Shown one piece after another: positions 1 to 12,266 of a stretch of DNA of 64,000 nucleotides. Origin of the DNA: Adiantum capillus-veneris (lineage: Eukaryota > Streptophyta > Polypodiopsida > Polypodiales > Pteridaceae). The stretch's first letter is position 1; each line of letters opens with the position of its first letter. Under the pieces are notes generated by a model. The model was not told where the DNA came from. It did no database searches and saw only the letters and a list, made by a program, of their open reading frames with translations. The stretch spans positions 89,598,587 through 89,662,586 of the forward strand of contig CM043966.1 in the NCBI GenBank assembly GCA_014529385.2, read 5' to 3'. The position numbers and the translations under genes are program-made.

Positions 1-560
1 GGAGGTCTTCAAGGAGGGTACATGTCTCCAGGAATCCTTCTTGGATATGGACAATGGTACATATCATGACCCATTTTATTATCGGGGGGTGCACTATCTA
101 ATCATGTTAATGTATAACACGAGTTCGAAAGGAGGGGTTTTAAAATGCAAACTTTTTAGGCAATATGACAAAGATAGATTAAAATAAGGGGGTTTCATAT
201 TCAATTTTGGAAAAAAATTACTAAAATAAGGGGTCATTTTATTCATTCAGGCATGTTAAAAGAGGGTTTTTTTTTAATACCCCGCGAACGCACGTTATAT
301 AGGGGGGTACTGAACGATGAACCCCCCGAGGTTTTATTTCAATTCTAGCACCTTAGCTCTTGAGTATTCCTCCTTGGTGGTCGTGCGTCATCGCTAGCTT
401 GTCCTCCCCTTGTTGGTGCCTAGACTAAGTTTAGAGTAAGAGTTTCCAATTGTTGAATGAGCTTGTGTAGATTGTCTTGAGAATCACCACTTGTGGATGC
501 CACTCTAGCTTGTGTATCACCACTTGTGGATCCACTTTAGCTTGTGTATCATCTACACGT
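1..560. other. No gene seen
   Basis: This stretch is AT-rich with short G and T runs. No open frame of note or RNA gene is visible. It lies downstream of the minus-strand gag fragment and may be further decayed parts of the same retroelement. Confidence 0.4.
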
Positions 561-1100
561 TTAGGGCTCACTTCCTCTTGATTTGTGCCCATGGTAGGCT
601 AGCTTTTTGAACTTAAGCGTTGCTATTTTTTGTGATTTTTCAAAAGTTTGTGGAAACTTTGCCTCTACCTTCTCTTTTAAGGTTGGAAACATACCTCCCA
701 CAAACATGTACTTCTTGACAAAGTTTGGGGCTTCTCCTTGGCCTTGTAAAGATGCAACCCACCTTTCCCACAAATTTGTAAATTTAGATTCATAGAGAGT
801 GTAGTCACCTAATGAGACATGACGATGTTGAAGAAGTTGTTTCCATAAGCTCTCTGGAGTGTCTCCTTGACCATATTTTCTTATGAAAGCAACACAAAGG
901 TAATCCCAGGTTTCTTTAAATGGAGGTGCAAGAGCATCATACCACACTTGAGCGTCACCTTTGAGCACCAAGGGAAAAGCCCTTAGCTTCACCTCTTCTT
1001 GATCATGACTGGCCATGAGATAAGCCATCTCCAAGCTATCCATAAAATCACAAGCATTCTCATCATGACGTCCATAAAAAGTGGGAAAGGAAACTTCCAT
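561..1100 (-). pseudogene. Ty3-type retrotransposon gag fragment
   Basis: A 179-codon open frame reads as a retrotransposon gag capsid domain of the Retrotrans_gag type. The N-terminal part has a FYGRHDENACDF stretch. The middle has the family hallmark: a Leu/Ala-rich helix, then AQVWYDAL, then a segment ending in FIRKYG. Next comes a basic and aromatic stretch with YESKFTNLWERW. Structurally Gag packages element RNA in a cytoplasmic particle. No zinc knuckle, protease or polymerase follows in frame, so this is an isolated gag piece. The sequence upstream on the minus strand (above 1,100) does not extend it. The call rests on domain resemblance only. Confidence 0.72.
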
Positions 1101-1860
1101 TGTGATAGTGACTCGATATGAGAGCTTTTGATAGGGAAATCACAATAAACCTTTACAGTTGAGAGAGATCAAAATAGCATAAAAATGTAGATGTCAAGAC
1201 TCAAGTCATATCTTATGATGGGAAAAATAAAAGGGTTCACAGAGTCATTGATTGCAGCCAATCTCTCAGGCCCAAGGAAGTCCCTAATTGTGTGTTGGAA
1301 CCTTATCTTTGTGCTTACAATGATGTGGACAACTTGCCTTGTGATGGGAATTAGCGGTCCACTAATCTCTCCATGACTCATATGTGTGTGAGAGTAGTAT
1401 AGAAGACCTTAAAGAAAGATCAAGATAGAAGAATACGTCTTGAAGCTTCAACCTCAAAGAGAAACGCAACACACCATTGAGAATGTATTTTGTGACTAAT
1501 ACACACATTCACCTTGAAAGATTATAAAAAACAAAATTCATACACAGGCTGCCCATTGGTATTGTTGTTCTTCATTACCACACACCAAAGGTAACTTGTA
1601 AGTAGCTCCTCAGTGGGGGCACCAATCTAATGAGGCGGAAAATCTTGAATGCGGTGGCCTCTATCACCACCCTCAAGCTCCTCTGACTAGGCAACAAAGA
1701 CCAATACAAAGGGGCACCACCCAGTCAATATGGCAAACTAGGACACATTACATGAGTTAGCATTTACAAACCAGGCCTTCACAAAAAATGCATTGATAGC
1801 ATACATATTTCCACAAAAGCAATATTTTTCTCAATGCCCCTCTCTTCTTGCACACACAAA

Positions 1861-1861
<1 letters not shown>
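1101..1861. other. No gene seen
   Basis: Only frames of about 60-70 codons occur here, on both strands, with no recognisable domain. It probably belongs to the decayed retroelement whose gag lies to the left. Confidence 0.35.

Positions 1862-1939
<78 letters not shown>
1862..1939. repeat. (CT)n(CA)n compound microsatellite
   Basis: About 11 CT units pass directly into about 28 CA units. The tract forms the left border of the 1.9-3.9 kb dispersed repeat. A poly-C run lies at about 1,991-2,010. The other copy of that repeat also begins with (CT)n(CA)n, at 26,068-26,141. Confidence 0.95.
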
Positions 1940-1943
<4 letters not shown>

Positions 1944-3866
1944 GTACTGGTTAAAATTCACTCTCTCACCCCCCCCTGGGTTTTTTCTTCCCCCCCCCCC
2001 CCCCCCCCCCTCCCGCCCCATTTGCATAGTAGTGATATTTTTTTGCTATGCTACTGAAACCTACCTTATAATGGGGCAATGCCCCTGCCTAAACGAAGCG
2101 TGAAAGAAAAGTGTTATCATTATTTGGGGAAGGTGGCCCCTTTCTACTCTTTATCGCCCTCCCCAGGCGATGGCATTCGCAGGCTTGCGCAGTAGAGGGA
2201 GGCCGAGCGCATTCTTCCTAGCTACTCTGGAAGCGTGCACACCATCCTATTTAAACTGATGTGAGGGCATACCCTGGCCCTCACTTAGCCTTGGATTAGG
2301 AATTTTTCTTCTGCTTAGTTTCGTTACTGTCTGAACTTGCTAAAGAGATGGAGCTTGCAGCTCAAGCATCACAGGTGTTGTGTTTTACCTTACTACCAAT
2401 TCCGGTTTTGGCTTGTTTTTTGTTGTAATGCTATGCATGGTTGATAAAGATTGGAGCCGTTTGTTATATACACTGTATATTGGTCTTGTTCATGAAATGA
2501 ACAAACAACTGCGCCCTGGCATGGTTGGCTTGGGACTTGAGACCTCGTTTTGCATTAAAGATGGTGATGGTCTCTGTCGAACACTTGCAGGGATTGGGCA
2601 TTTTTGGTGCAGGTTGTTGTATTAGGCTCTGTGCTAGCCGTTGTGGGTTGTTTTTGTTTCTCTATTGGTTATTGTAATTACCTGGTTTATAGCCGCTGCA
2701 GGTTTATTCGCTACCGGTTAAGCTCTGTTCTTAAACTGCTGCAAAAATCTCTTGCTTAATCTACTTTTTTAAAAAAAGTTTTTTTTAAAAAGGGGCATGA
2801 CTGGCAGGTTTGGAAACTATTGCCACACTTGGACTTGTGTACAGTATTTGCCCTCATGATTTCATATGAGGCGAAGGTTTGGGGTGTTTTTGTAGCTCAT
2901 CTAGTACCTATGGTTGTTAAAACAGTGAGGCATCTTACTCAAGCAGGGCCGGACACTACCGCTCTTTATGGGATGCTAATGACTTAATAGAAATCTTGGG
3001 ATTTTGAAGGTAAGTATATGGCTGTTACTTCCAGCTTTGGCATAACTACCGAGCTATGGCTCATGACATGAGGTTCCACTTGGTAAAAATGGACTTTTCG
3101 ATACTCTATTGATTGGTCATACTGTCATTTTACTAGTTGTAAAAAGGGAGATATTCATTACCCTCATCTAGTACCTTTGGTTAATGAACAAATGGTTAGG
3201 CATCTTATACAGCTAAATTCGTTCTTGACCTCCCTTTGCTTAAAAGGATGCCAATGATAATTTGAGATTGCTACTCCTGAAGGTAAATATATGGTTACTA
3301 TTGCAAGCTTAAGCATAGCTACCACGCTATGGTTAAACAAATAAACCTCACAATGGTTTATTTTTCTAAAGAAAAACTCTGGATATTTGGGTTCTTGTTG
3401 GGCTTCACAGCTTTGAGTAAAAGGTAGAATGTAACACTCATTTTGGAAGTAATAAGTAAAGACTGCTAACTTACAAGTTCTAATAAATAACCTAGCTTGT
3501 CTAAAGTAATTAAAATCTGTAAGATGGACATGGATAACAACTGATAGGGTCCATTGATACCTGTAAAACACATCCAAAGCTAACTGAATTGTTGTCTTGT
3601 TTGGATGGATGCAGGTAAGGACTCTATCTTATCTTGGAGGGTTTTCTTTTCTTTGGCAAGCTACCCTACTTTAATGAAGCACTCACTGATGACTGGGGAA
3701 GTTCTTTTACTACTTGCTTACTGAAAGAGGATCTCTTTCCTACAATCATTGTACCTAAATAATTCTAATACTGAGTTATTTTTGTACTTATCTGTTCATT
3801 GTTTCTGGCCAACTGTCTTTTGAATGTAAAAATTCAATTATGTCTTATTAGTTAAGATTTAAATAG

Positions 3867-3868
<2 letters not shown>
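1940..3868 (+). repeat. Unnamed dispersed repeat, copy 1
   Basis: This ~1.9 kb unit is colinear with 26,142-28,387. Both begin just after a CA tract with CTAGTRTACTGGT. Both share a GC-richer promoter-like block and the sequence TGAGGGCATAC followed by TGGCCCTCACTTAGCC. Both end with a ~290 bp near-identical block that finishes TTAGTTAAGATTTAAAYAGCTAC and runs into CA repeats. Within each copy, a module ending in a GTAAGTATATGG-like or similar string occurs twice. No known transposase, RT or LTR structure is visible. It could be a non-autonomous element or a duplicated gene fragment. Confidence 0.8.
2246..2376 (+). promoter_or_regulatory. TATA-like box, 9-codon leader and splice donor (copy 1)
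   Basis: TATTTAAAC at about 2,248 lies ~100 bp before an ATG at 2,348. That ATG opens nine codons (MELAAQASQ) and ends exactly at CAG|GT. The other repeat copy keeps the TATA position, the ATG and the same-length leader (MEVAAQVTQ) ending in CAG|GT at 26,542. The nine-codon spacing and donor are conserved despite point changes. A transcribed first exon is a plausible reading, not shown. Confidence 0.4.

Positions 3869-3953
<85 letters not shown>
3869..3953. repeat. (AC)n microsatellite
   Basis: About 42 uninterrupted dinucleotide units form the right border of the dispersed repeat. In the second copy the same position has only a short ACACACACA. Confidence 0.97.
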
Positions 3954-3955
<2 letters not shown>

Positions 3956-5425
3956 TTGCAGCATTCTTCTCCACTAAGATTGAGATCAATTACCACAAAA
4001 AAAATCACAAGAAATCAATGAGACAAGAGACATTACAACAGAAAAGAAACGCTACAATTGAGAGGGAGAAGATGCACACAAGGTAGTGTAATTGGGGTAG
4101 TGTAGGTTAGGCTGGTTATGGCAGCCTTGTGAAGTGCTCTAGTCCATCTCTCTTGATAGGTAGGAAGGAGGGGTATTTATAAAAATTTGAAGAGGGTTGG
4201 GGCTGCTCTTAACCATGATTGGGCTAGCATTGTCCATTATTTAAAATATGCACAATTTCGACTTCTACACTCTTCCTCTTGACCAAAATGACTAAGGAAG
4301 AAGGTGAGAGCGGGGAGAAGGTGAGGTAAACATTTAAGGTGATCAAAATAGAAATTATCCACTTCTATATTGCACATATTTAAAGGGATAGGGTTGGAGT
4401 GATTTTAGTTCTTGGAGGTAACTCATAGAGTAGAGTTTGCATCTCCTCTTACCACGTCACCGGTGTAGGTGAGAGTAGCATGTTGTATGTTTGTGACGGA
4501 GGGGATGATCGCTTTAAACCATGATTTGTCGAGTTGAATATCCATCATTTTTCTTTAATCTCCTCCAAATCTCCACTTGAGCTCATTTGTGAGTATGAGA
4601 ATAAATGATGGTAAATTGTAGGTAGTGTACGAGGAGTAGCTAGTAAGATACATAAGAGAGGGAGAGAGAAATTGAGAAGGGGATGGTGAAAGTGTGTGGG
4701 AGAGTAGAGAGAGTTTCTATTGAGGTGAAGAGTGAATTAGAATGGATAATTTTCAATATATGGTGACAAAGAGGGGCAAAAGTGGGTGGCTCTAGAGAAA
4801 AAATAGCTTCACCCAAAATCACTGTTTTGGCCATATCTTTCACTCCATAACTCGATTTGGTGCATTATTTATATGTACAAAGATGGCCAAGCATGCCCCA
4901 CATGACTTGAGGGAGTTTTTGAACCAAAAATGTGGCAGCAAGGCTCCAAACGAGGCATTGAGAAAGTGGGTGTCTTCATACATAGGTGGAGAGTGTAGCG
5001 TGAGAAAGAGCCAAACTAAAAAGTCATTCCTTTGGGTCCTAATGATTTCAGCCCCATCTCCCACATGTTAGTAGGTGGAATTAAGTGCCAGGGAGGTGAT
5101 GCAAGAGAACCAAATCTCCTATGGTGTGCATGCATCCTCTTTTCAATCCTCCCTGGGGTGTAGTGTGAAAACAGGGAGTCTACAGGGTCCATGTCACATG
5201 GCATTGCTTGAAGATTTTTCATATGTAACTAAAAAGGTGAAAAAATGATAAAACCATGGATAAAGATGAGTGATTGACTTGGTAAATTATTACAAAATAT
5301 TATTTAGAAAAATATTTATGTAAATAGAGTATAAAAGTAAATGATATGTGAGGCATACTAGGTTTTCACATGCATAAGAGTATTTTTTCTTTTCAACAAG
5401 AGTGTGAGAATGAAAAGAATGAAGG
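3954..5425. other. No gene seen
   Basis: AT-rich sequence with only short, unrelated open frames on both strands. The longest is under 80 codons and none resembles a known family. Confidence 0.4.
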
Positions 5426-6240
5426 TTAAGATAAAAGATAAAGTGAAAATTGAAAGTAAAAAGTAAAATAAAAAAATGAGCGGTAAAAGTGAAACGTGAA
5501 AATGACAAGTACAATTATTTTATATACAAGTTGGGGTAGAATATGCAATTGTAGACTATCTAAAGTGTGTAAATATATACAAATGGTATTATGGTTTTCA
5601 AAAATTCTGCACTTACTAGCATTGCCTATCTCTTCTTTGATTACAAGCCCATATCTTGCCTCGTACCATGCCAAATTTTTTTCCATGTCTGCTATACGAG
5701 CGTGTAGCATGGCTGGGGTCTTTCCTTGCCTTGCCATTCTACGCCTTGGATTGCAAGCTACTCAATGACTGTTGTTTCCTCGAGCAAATAGTGTAATCCC
5801 TTTTGCAAGGAGGATCTTCTTAATTGGTCTCCTGGACATGAATCTTCTCGATCGAGAGCCCATTGCCAACGCCTCCTGTAGTGGGACAATCATTCCAATC
5901 TACTTTGAGTTGCAATACATAATAACAATAGCATTGTTGCACAAATTAAATTGCCACTTGACTATTATTTGGTGGCAATTTGTATACTTGGATAAATCTT
6001 GAAATCATATTTCGCGCGAGTATAATGTGTTGCAAATCCGAAACTTTTAAGGGAGAAGATGCCTTAGCATTTCCACTAACTCGAAACAGTGTATTGCATA
6101 CGAATGATTTGGGCACAGCTACATGAATTTCCTATAATCTAGTGGCTCCCCTTTAAGTTCTATTTTGTCCTCTTCGGATGTAGCCAAAGCCCTAAGATCC
6201 CCTTTTGCCACCCGGATTTCTTCAAGCGGTAATAAAAAGC
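5426..6240 (-). other. Possible broken coding pieces, unrecognised
   Basis: Three charged minus-strand stretches lie close together. One near 6,140-6,240 contains KGDLRALATSEEDKIEL. One at 5,769-5,893 contains a basic stretch, SRSRRFMSRRPIKKI. One at about 5,600-5,737 contains ARIADMEKNLAWYEARYG. They lie in different frames separated by stops. Their composition is protein-like and could represent decayed exons or an old transposon ORF. I do not recognise the family. Confidence 0.2.
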
Positions 6241-7110
6241 CTCCCGACAAAGGAAATCAAAAGACTTTTGACTTCACATTTAACTAGTTTGTGACTCGTG
6301 AATTGCTGCGGCCAAGAAGGAGTATCAGTAAATTTTGGGTAGCCTCCCCTCCCCCTTCCTTCAAAGGGATAAATGTGTCAGTATTCTTTATGCATCCAAT
6401 TCAAGGTAGTGACAACCATATCTTAAATGCTTTATTATGTGCAATAAGGTTACATGCTTTATGGTATCAACCTAAATCACATGGACTTTGTGAGACAATA
6501 GAAAGTGCATAGAGAATTGAACAATCATAACATCTATCGAACATAAACTTGAACATAAACTTAAAAGACTGCACATTTGGGGGGGGGGGGGGGGGGGGGG
6601 AGAGGGAAACCAAAAGAAAAACAACAATCTACTTCCATTATTGTAAGTAGTCTTTGCAAGCATAACTTAACATTCGTCTCTACAGAAAAAGTTTTTTGAA
6701 AGCCACTAAATCTTAACTAACAAAACAGTTGCAACTTCAAAACAACAACCTTTGGGATGTTTCATTTGGTACTAGTAGAACCCATGGGCCCACACAACGA
6801 ATGCTCCTACCAAAACGACGACGGCCCTCATGCAGAGTGTACAATACAATCCTCCAATTTTCAAACCTATCCCTATAAGAGTATTCTGCATTGTTCGGCA
6901 AGCAATCTCGGAGCTCATGACCGTATGCAGGCTGAACCTGTATTATGATTAAAAGCCACACTGATGTGAAAGTATCCTTGGAGTCCGCCAAAAAACTCAT
7001 GCACTTCCATTAAAATGTTATCACGATAATACTGATTCCTGCAAGCCAACATGTTAATTACAATAAGTTGAATAACCAACCAAAATATAAAAAAGCATTG
7101 TGCTTCATTG
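6241..7110. other. No gene seen; poly-G run
   Basis: Low-coding sequence with a ~22 base G run near 6,579-6,600. It ends at the left target-site base of the Copia insertion. Confidence 0.4.
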
Positions 7111-7329
7111 TGTTTCATATACATGTGGTAGTGATGTGTGCACTTAGGATTGCAGGGACATTTTTCCCTCACTAGGAGGTTCCCCCCTGTGCATTGTATA
7201 TACGCCCATCACTCTAGGGCTATTTTATCTTTCCATTGTACACTAAGTAATACACTCTTTGTTGTGTGCCTTGAGATTCCTTTGTCTTCTCCAAGTTGTG
7301 TGTGTTTTCCTGCAATCCTAATTCCAACA
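7111..7329 (+). repeat. 5' LTR of Copia element
   Basis: It begins TGTTTCATATACATGTGG and ends AATTCCAACA. It has a short TATATACGCCC block about 80-90 bp in that matches the downstream LTR (ATATATACGCCC) and could be the TATA region. It is slightly shorter than the 3' LTR. Confidence 0.92.
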
Positions 7330-7331
7330 AT

Positions 7332-7343
7332 TGGTATCATAGC
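7332..7343 (+). other. Primer-binding site (initiator tRNA-Met type)
   Basis: TGGTATCATAGC starts two bases after the LTR. It matches the usual plant Copia site TGGTATCAGAGC at 11 of 12 positions. Confidence 0.88.
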
Positions 7344-7693
7344 AAGTTGCATCCTCTCGGGCTTTGTCGCCAGTAGCTCCAACACACGCCTCCTCACTTT
7401 CTCCAATTTTTGTGAGCTTTGGCGAGCGTTTGTAGGTCGAATTTTTTTTTTTGGCGAGCTTAAAGAGCACAGTCTGCTCAGATTTCTGATTCGGGCTCAT
7501 TTGGGCCTCCGTTTCCACTACAGGCAGTACTACACAGGCCATTTCATCATTTTGTGCAAAATTTTTGTTAGGGCCGTTTTTGGCATAACAGGTCCCTTAC
7601 ATTCTTCTACGGTTTGTGCTATATAGCACGTGTTGTTCCCGCTTCATTTATCCTCTTTTTAAGAAATTTTCATATCAGGTGCAGGCATTCATC

Positions 7694-8895
7694 ATGGCCG
7701 ACAACAACACAGATGTGTTCAAAATGTTTGCTGCTGAGGAAAGATTGGATGGGAACAATTACCCTATGTGGGCTTACATGATGAAACATGTTCTTGTGTC
7801 AATGGGTGTATGGAATATTGTGCAGGGTATTGATATACGTCGTGGTTTTGAGGATGTAGGCAATATTGAGGATGTTGCAGGTCTTGTTGTAAGGATTGCT
7901 GCTGTTAGAGTTGTTTTGCCTACGTCAGAACAAGCTCTTTGGGATGTAAAAGATGCAAATGCTCATGCATTGATTGCGTTGTCTATGAACCACACTATTA
8001 CTCCTCACATTCATTCAACAAAATCTGCAAAAGAGGCTTGGGATATTTGGCTCGTCTTTATGCAAGTCGCAATGAGGCAAAAATTGTACTGCTGCGTAAA
8101 GAGCTGGAGTCAAAGATTATGCATGAGGAAGATGATGGACACTTTTGTGCTCGTCTCAAGGATATCAATGAGCAACTTATTTCTGCAGGTGAAGTCATTT
8201 CAAACAGTTCCCTTGTGCAGGCTGTTCTTGATGCCTTGCTAGATGCTTACCAGACTTTTGCTAGTACTTGGAGACTTATGACCCAAGAGAATCGTGAAGA
8301 TGTCAAGTTTGATGCATTCTGCACATTATTGTTGCAAGATTCGCTTTCCAAAAAAACAGGACTAGATAGCGTGCAATTTATTGCTGCTCAAAGAAAAGGT
8401 GGTAATAGTAATGCAGCCACTTCTCATGGTTCTTCTACGAGTGGAAAATTACCTCTTCCTAATGCTTCTGCTGACAGCAATTTGTCTGGAAATTCTGGTG
8501 ATAAGGGCAAAAAGAAGATGCATTGCCATTATTGTAAATCTAATGATCACTTGATCAAGCAATGTCCTAAGTTGAAGGCCAAATATGTAAAGAAGAAAGA
8601 GGATGGTTCCATTGCAAATGCTGGTTCCACTACAAATGCAGCTATTGTTGAGTCTTCTATGAAAGGAGATTGTGATGCTGATGTTGATGGAGAATGGGAT
8701 TTTAATGCAGAGTGTACCTATAATCTTGCTCTCCATGATGCATGCATGTCAGTTGCTGCATATTCACATGTGTGGAATTTTGACAGTGGTGCTACAAAGA
8801 ACATTACCTCACATCGTGATTTGTTCACCTCTCTTGAGTCTGTCCCTCATGGGAATTCAGTCACTTGTGCTAACAATGCCTCTTATCTGGTTTAG
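7694..8895 (+). pseudogene. Copia gag and protease start (frameshifted)
   Basis: Reading starts at ATG 7,694 (MADNNTDVFKMF), followed by a UBN2/Copia-type gag with ERLDGNNYPMWAYMM. A frameshift near 8,050 moves the reading into the frame that carries YASRNEAKIVLLRKELE and the rest of gag. A zinc knuckle CHYCKSNDHLIKQC (CX2CX4HX4C) lies at about 8,524-8,565. The protease active-site triplet DSG is present in WNFDSGATKNIT at about 8,776-8,811. A TAG at 8,893-8,895 ends this frame inside protease. Gag would coat the RNA and protease would process the polyprotein. Both are non-functional as read here. Confidence 0.9.
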
Positions 8896-10303
8896 GGAGT
8901 TGGAAAGATTGTGCTTACTGCTGCAGATGGCAGTTCTTTCACACTTGTTGATGCACTTTATGTACCTTGGATCAAGAAGAATCTTTTGTCAATATCTGCA
9001 CTTGCTAGACTTGGTCTTGTAGTCAAACTTTTGGATGACAGATGTACAATACATGATCTCAATTTTGGTGATAAAATTGTTGCATCTGGAATTTTATGTC
9101 GTGGGATGTATAAGCTCACTTTGTATGACAAGTGTGGGTAGAATTTTGAAAATGCAGTTGTGGATTCAAAGACTATTTCAGATGCAAAACTTTGGCATGC
9201 ACGTTTTGGTCATCTAAATTTTGCCAGTTTGTTGCGTTTGCAGAAATCTGATATGGTTGCTTCTTTGCCGCCTCTTGAAGCACCTATCAAACATGTTTGT
9301 GAAGGCTGCATTTTGGGTAAGATGCAGAGTTCTAAGTTTCCAAAGGATGGTTCAATCAGGGCCACATGCAGGTTGCAACTTGTGCATAGTGATGTTTGTG
9401 GGCCCATGCAAACTCCGTCCTTGGGCAAGTACCTTTACTTTGTGACTTTCATTGATGATTACTCCAGGCATGCATGGGTGTATCCGCTTAAAGCAAAGTC
9501 CAAAGTTTTTATGTGCTTTAAACATTTCCTGGCTATGGCTGAAAATGTCTCGAAATGTACTATGGGCATCCTTCGTTTCGATCGAGGGGGGAGTATATGT
9601 CTCATGAATTTAATGCATTTTTGGCTAGTAGTGGAATAAAACACCAATGTACATTGCCTTATACGCCTCAAAAAAATAATGTGGCTAAGATGAAAAATAG
9701 GTCACTTACAGAAATGGCACGTTGTATGGTCAAAAGTCAAGCTTTGCCACATTTGTTTTGGCTTGAGGCCATCATGTGTGCCACTTATGTTCTTAACAGG
9801 TGTCCTACAAAAGCTTTGCAGTCTATTACTCTATATGAAGCATGGTATGATAGAAAGCCTTCTATTGAGCACATACGTGTTTTTGGCTGTTTGGCATATG
9901 CTTTGGTCTTTGGTGCCACAAACACAATGTAGAAAATTGGATGATAAGGCTGTCAAATGTATTTTTGTTGGTTAATATAGTGCTGAAAGCAAAGGTTATA
10001 GGTTGTATCATCCACAAACAAAGCGTATTCTGGTTTCACAGGATGTTGTATTTGTGGAAGATTCTGTTCAGCCCTTGCTGTCATGTACTAGAGATAGTAA
10101 TGTAAGCTTATAGGACATATATGACACTTTGTTGCCTCTTTTCAATGGTGGAAGTTCAAATGTAAATTCCAATGAGGCAAATGTATAGCTTATGGGGGTT
10201 TCTAAAAATGTTATATATCATCCCATTACTAATACAGATGTACATGATGTACTTGATGAGGAAAGGGCTGAATGAGCAGGCTAGAGGTATGTGAAAATGG
10301 CTG
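8896..10303 (+). pseudogene. Copia protease end and integrase (multiple lesions)
   Basis: The frame continues from protease into the GAG-pre-integrase zinc domain (LWHARFGHLNFASLL, then CEGCILGKM). It then enters the integrase core, with LVHSDVCGPM and FIDDYSRHAWVYPL. The second catalytic Asp sits in RFDRGG. A frameshift near 9,590 separates it from the following part. The PQQNGVAERKNR-type motif of the family here reads PQKNNVAKMKNR, so the catalytic Glu is replaced by Lys. Stops occur at 9,139, 9,930 and several places after 9,973. The enzyme would insert the cDNA into the genome. It is dead by reading frame and by active site. Confidence 0.9.
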
Positions 10304-11961
10304 GTGCATACATTGCCAGACAATAAATTGGATGGACCTTTGTCTAGTTGCACTCGTTCAGGCTATCACCATGCATCTTATGCATCAAATTGTTATGCTT
10401 TGGTTGTGTCTAGCTTACATGATGTTGAGGAACCTCTATCTTTTGATGAAGCACATAATTCAGAAAATTGGATGGCTGCCATGCAATCAGAATATGATGC
10501 ACTTGTAGAAAATGACACATGGACTTTATGTGATTTGCCTCGTGCAAACAAGCCATTGGTGCGAAGTGGGTTTACAAGTTGAAACGCAATCCAGATGGTG
10601 AGATTGATTGCTATAAGGCTCGACTTGTTGCAAAGGATCATGCACAGAAAAAAGGCATAGATTATGAAAAGACTTTTGCTCCCACTTGTCGTATGACTAC
10701 CGTGCGTTTTCTATGTGCATTGGCAGCTCATTTTGGCTGGGATGTACATCAATCAAACATTGTTACTGCTTTCTTGAATGGTGACATATTTGAGGAAGTT
10801 TATGTAACGTAGCCTCGCGGTTTTGTCAAGAAAGGACAAGAGGAAAAGGTGTGCAAATGTAACAAAGATTGGTATGGGTTGAAGCAATCTCCTCGTGCTT
10901 GGTATGAGAAGGCTGAGACTCCTTTGGTCAAACAAGGCTTTTGTAACAGTCTAGCAGAAAGCACATTGTATGCAAAGCGTGATGGTGATGTACTTCTCGT
11001 TGTGGTTCTTTATGTGGATGATTTGCTGATCACTATACCAAATGGTAGACATATTGCTGAATTTAAGGCCAATTTGAATGCTAATTTCAAGATGAAAGAT
11101 TTGGGGATGTTGCATCATTACTTGGGTATACAGTTTAAGCAGTATGATGGTGGTATTGCCTTGTGTCAGAAAAGTTACATAGTGACATTGCTATGTAATG
11201 AGGATTGCAAACCTGTTGCCACTCCCATGGAAACAGGTTTGAAATTGAGTCTACATGATGCTAGTGATCCTGCAGATGATGTCACTCTTTACCAAACTGC
11301 TATTGGATGCCTCATTTATATATGCAACACGAAATTGGATATTCAATTTGCAGTCTCATATGTCAGCAGATTTATGCATAGCCCAAGGTCTAAGCATTGG
11401 CAGGCTGTTAAGAGGATTTTTTGCTACTTGAGTGGCACTTTACATCCTTGCTTGTTTTATCCCAAGGGGGGATCATTTCCACCAGACCTACATGCTTTTT
11501 CGGACTTAGATTAGGCTGGTTGTTTTGACTCGCGAGTGTCCACAAGTGGTTTTTGTTTCATGCTTGGTAGTTCATGTATATCATGTTTGATCAAGAAGCA
11601 ACCTACTATGGACACTTTGAGTTGTGAGGCTGAGTACAGGGCAGTCTTCATAACTATGGTCGAGTGTGTATGGCTCAAACGCCTTATGGCTGATTTGGGT
11701 GTTGGATAGGACACTGCCAATAGTATCTACACCGACATTCAGAGCACATTGGCAGTTGCAAGGAACCCAGTTTTGCATGCTCGCACAAATCACATTGAGG
11801 TTCATTACCACTATGTCAGGGAGAGGCTCTCAGCAGGAGAGATGAGCTTGGCTTATGTGCCAACACAGGACAACCTTGCAGATCTTTTCACAAAGGCATT
11901 GTCTCATGATAAGTTCGAAGCTTTCTACAAAGCTTGGGGCTTACTCCTCTTTGTGGATTGA
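10304..11961 (+). pseudogene. Copia reverse transcriptase and RNase H (stops)
   Basis: The RT_2 domain begins around NSENWMAAMQSEYDAL, with a frameshift near 10,560-10,580. It continues with KARLVAKDHAQKKGIDYEKT and AFLNGDIFEEVYV. The catalytic box YVDD is at 11,011-11,022. RNase H follows, with SDLD at the first catalytic position, LIKKQPTMDTLSCEAEY in the second block, and the C-terminal TNHIEVHYHYVRE and LADLFTKAL blocks. In-frame stops lie at 10,810, 11,512 and 11,707. The RT active site itself is intact. The last codons end ~77 bp before the 3' LTR, as is usual for Copia. Confidence 0.93.
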
Positions 11962-12038
11962 TCATGTCTTGAGGGCATGGCACTTCCCTTTACTCTATGT
12001 GCCATCTCTCGTTCACCGCATCACTCCATGGAGGATTT

Positions 12039-12266
12039 GTTACCATATACATGTGGTAGTGATGTGTGTGAACATACTTAGGACCGCCGATGAAATTTTT
12101 CCCTCACTAGTAGGTTTTTGCCCCCGTGCATTATATATACGCCCATTACTCTAGGGCTAACTTATCTTTCCAATGCACACAAATTAATACACTCTCTGTT
12201 GTGTGCCTTGAGCTTCCTTCATCTTCTCCAAGCTGTGTGTGTTTTCTTGCAACCCTAATTCCAACA
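12039..12266 (+). repeat. 3' LTR of Copia element
   Basis: It begins TGTTACCATATACATGTGG right after a short purine-rich stretch (GGAGGA), the probable polypurine tract. It ends CTAATTCCAACA. Most differences from the 5' LTR lie in its first 80 bases. Confidence 0.92.

Larger units (their letters stand above)
7111..12266 (+). mobile_element. Ty1/Copia LTR retrotransposon, complete but inactivated
   Basis: A 5.16 kb element has two related LTRs (7,111-7,329 and 12,039-12,266), both starting TGTT and ending CCAACA. A primer-binding site follows the first LTR, and gag, protease, integrase, RT and RNase H follow in Copia order. Flanking bases CATTG (left) and CATTC (right) look like a 5 bp target duplication with one change. 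LTR differences, including a short gap, and many stops and frameshifts show an old insertion that can no longer make its own proteins. Confidence 0.95.

Noticed and set aside
1757-2103. Long Cys-Val and His-Thr frames on both strands
   Set aside because: They are translations of the (CT)n(CA)n tract in several frames and have no other coding character.
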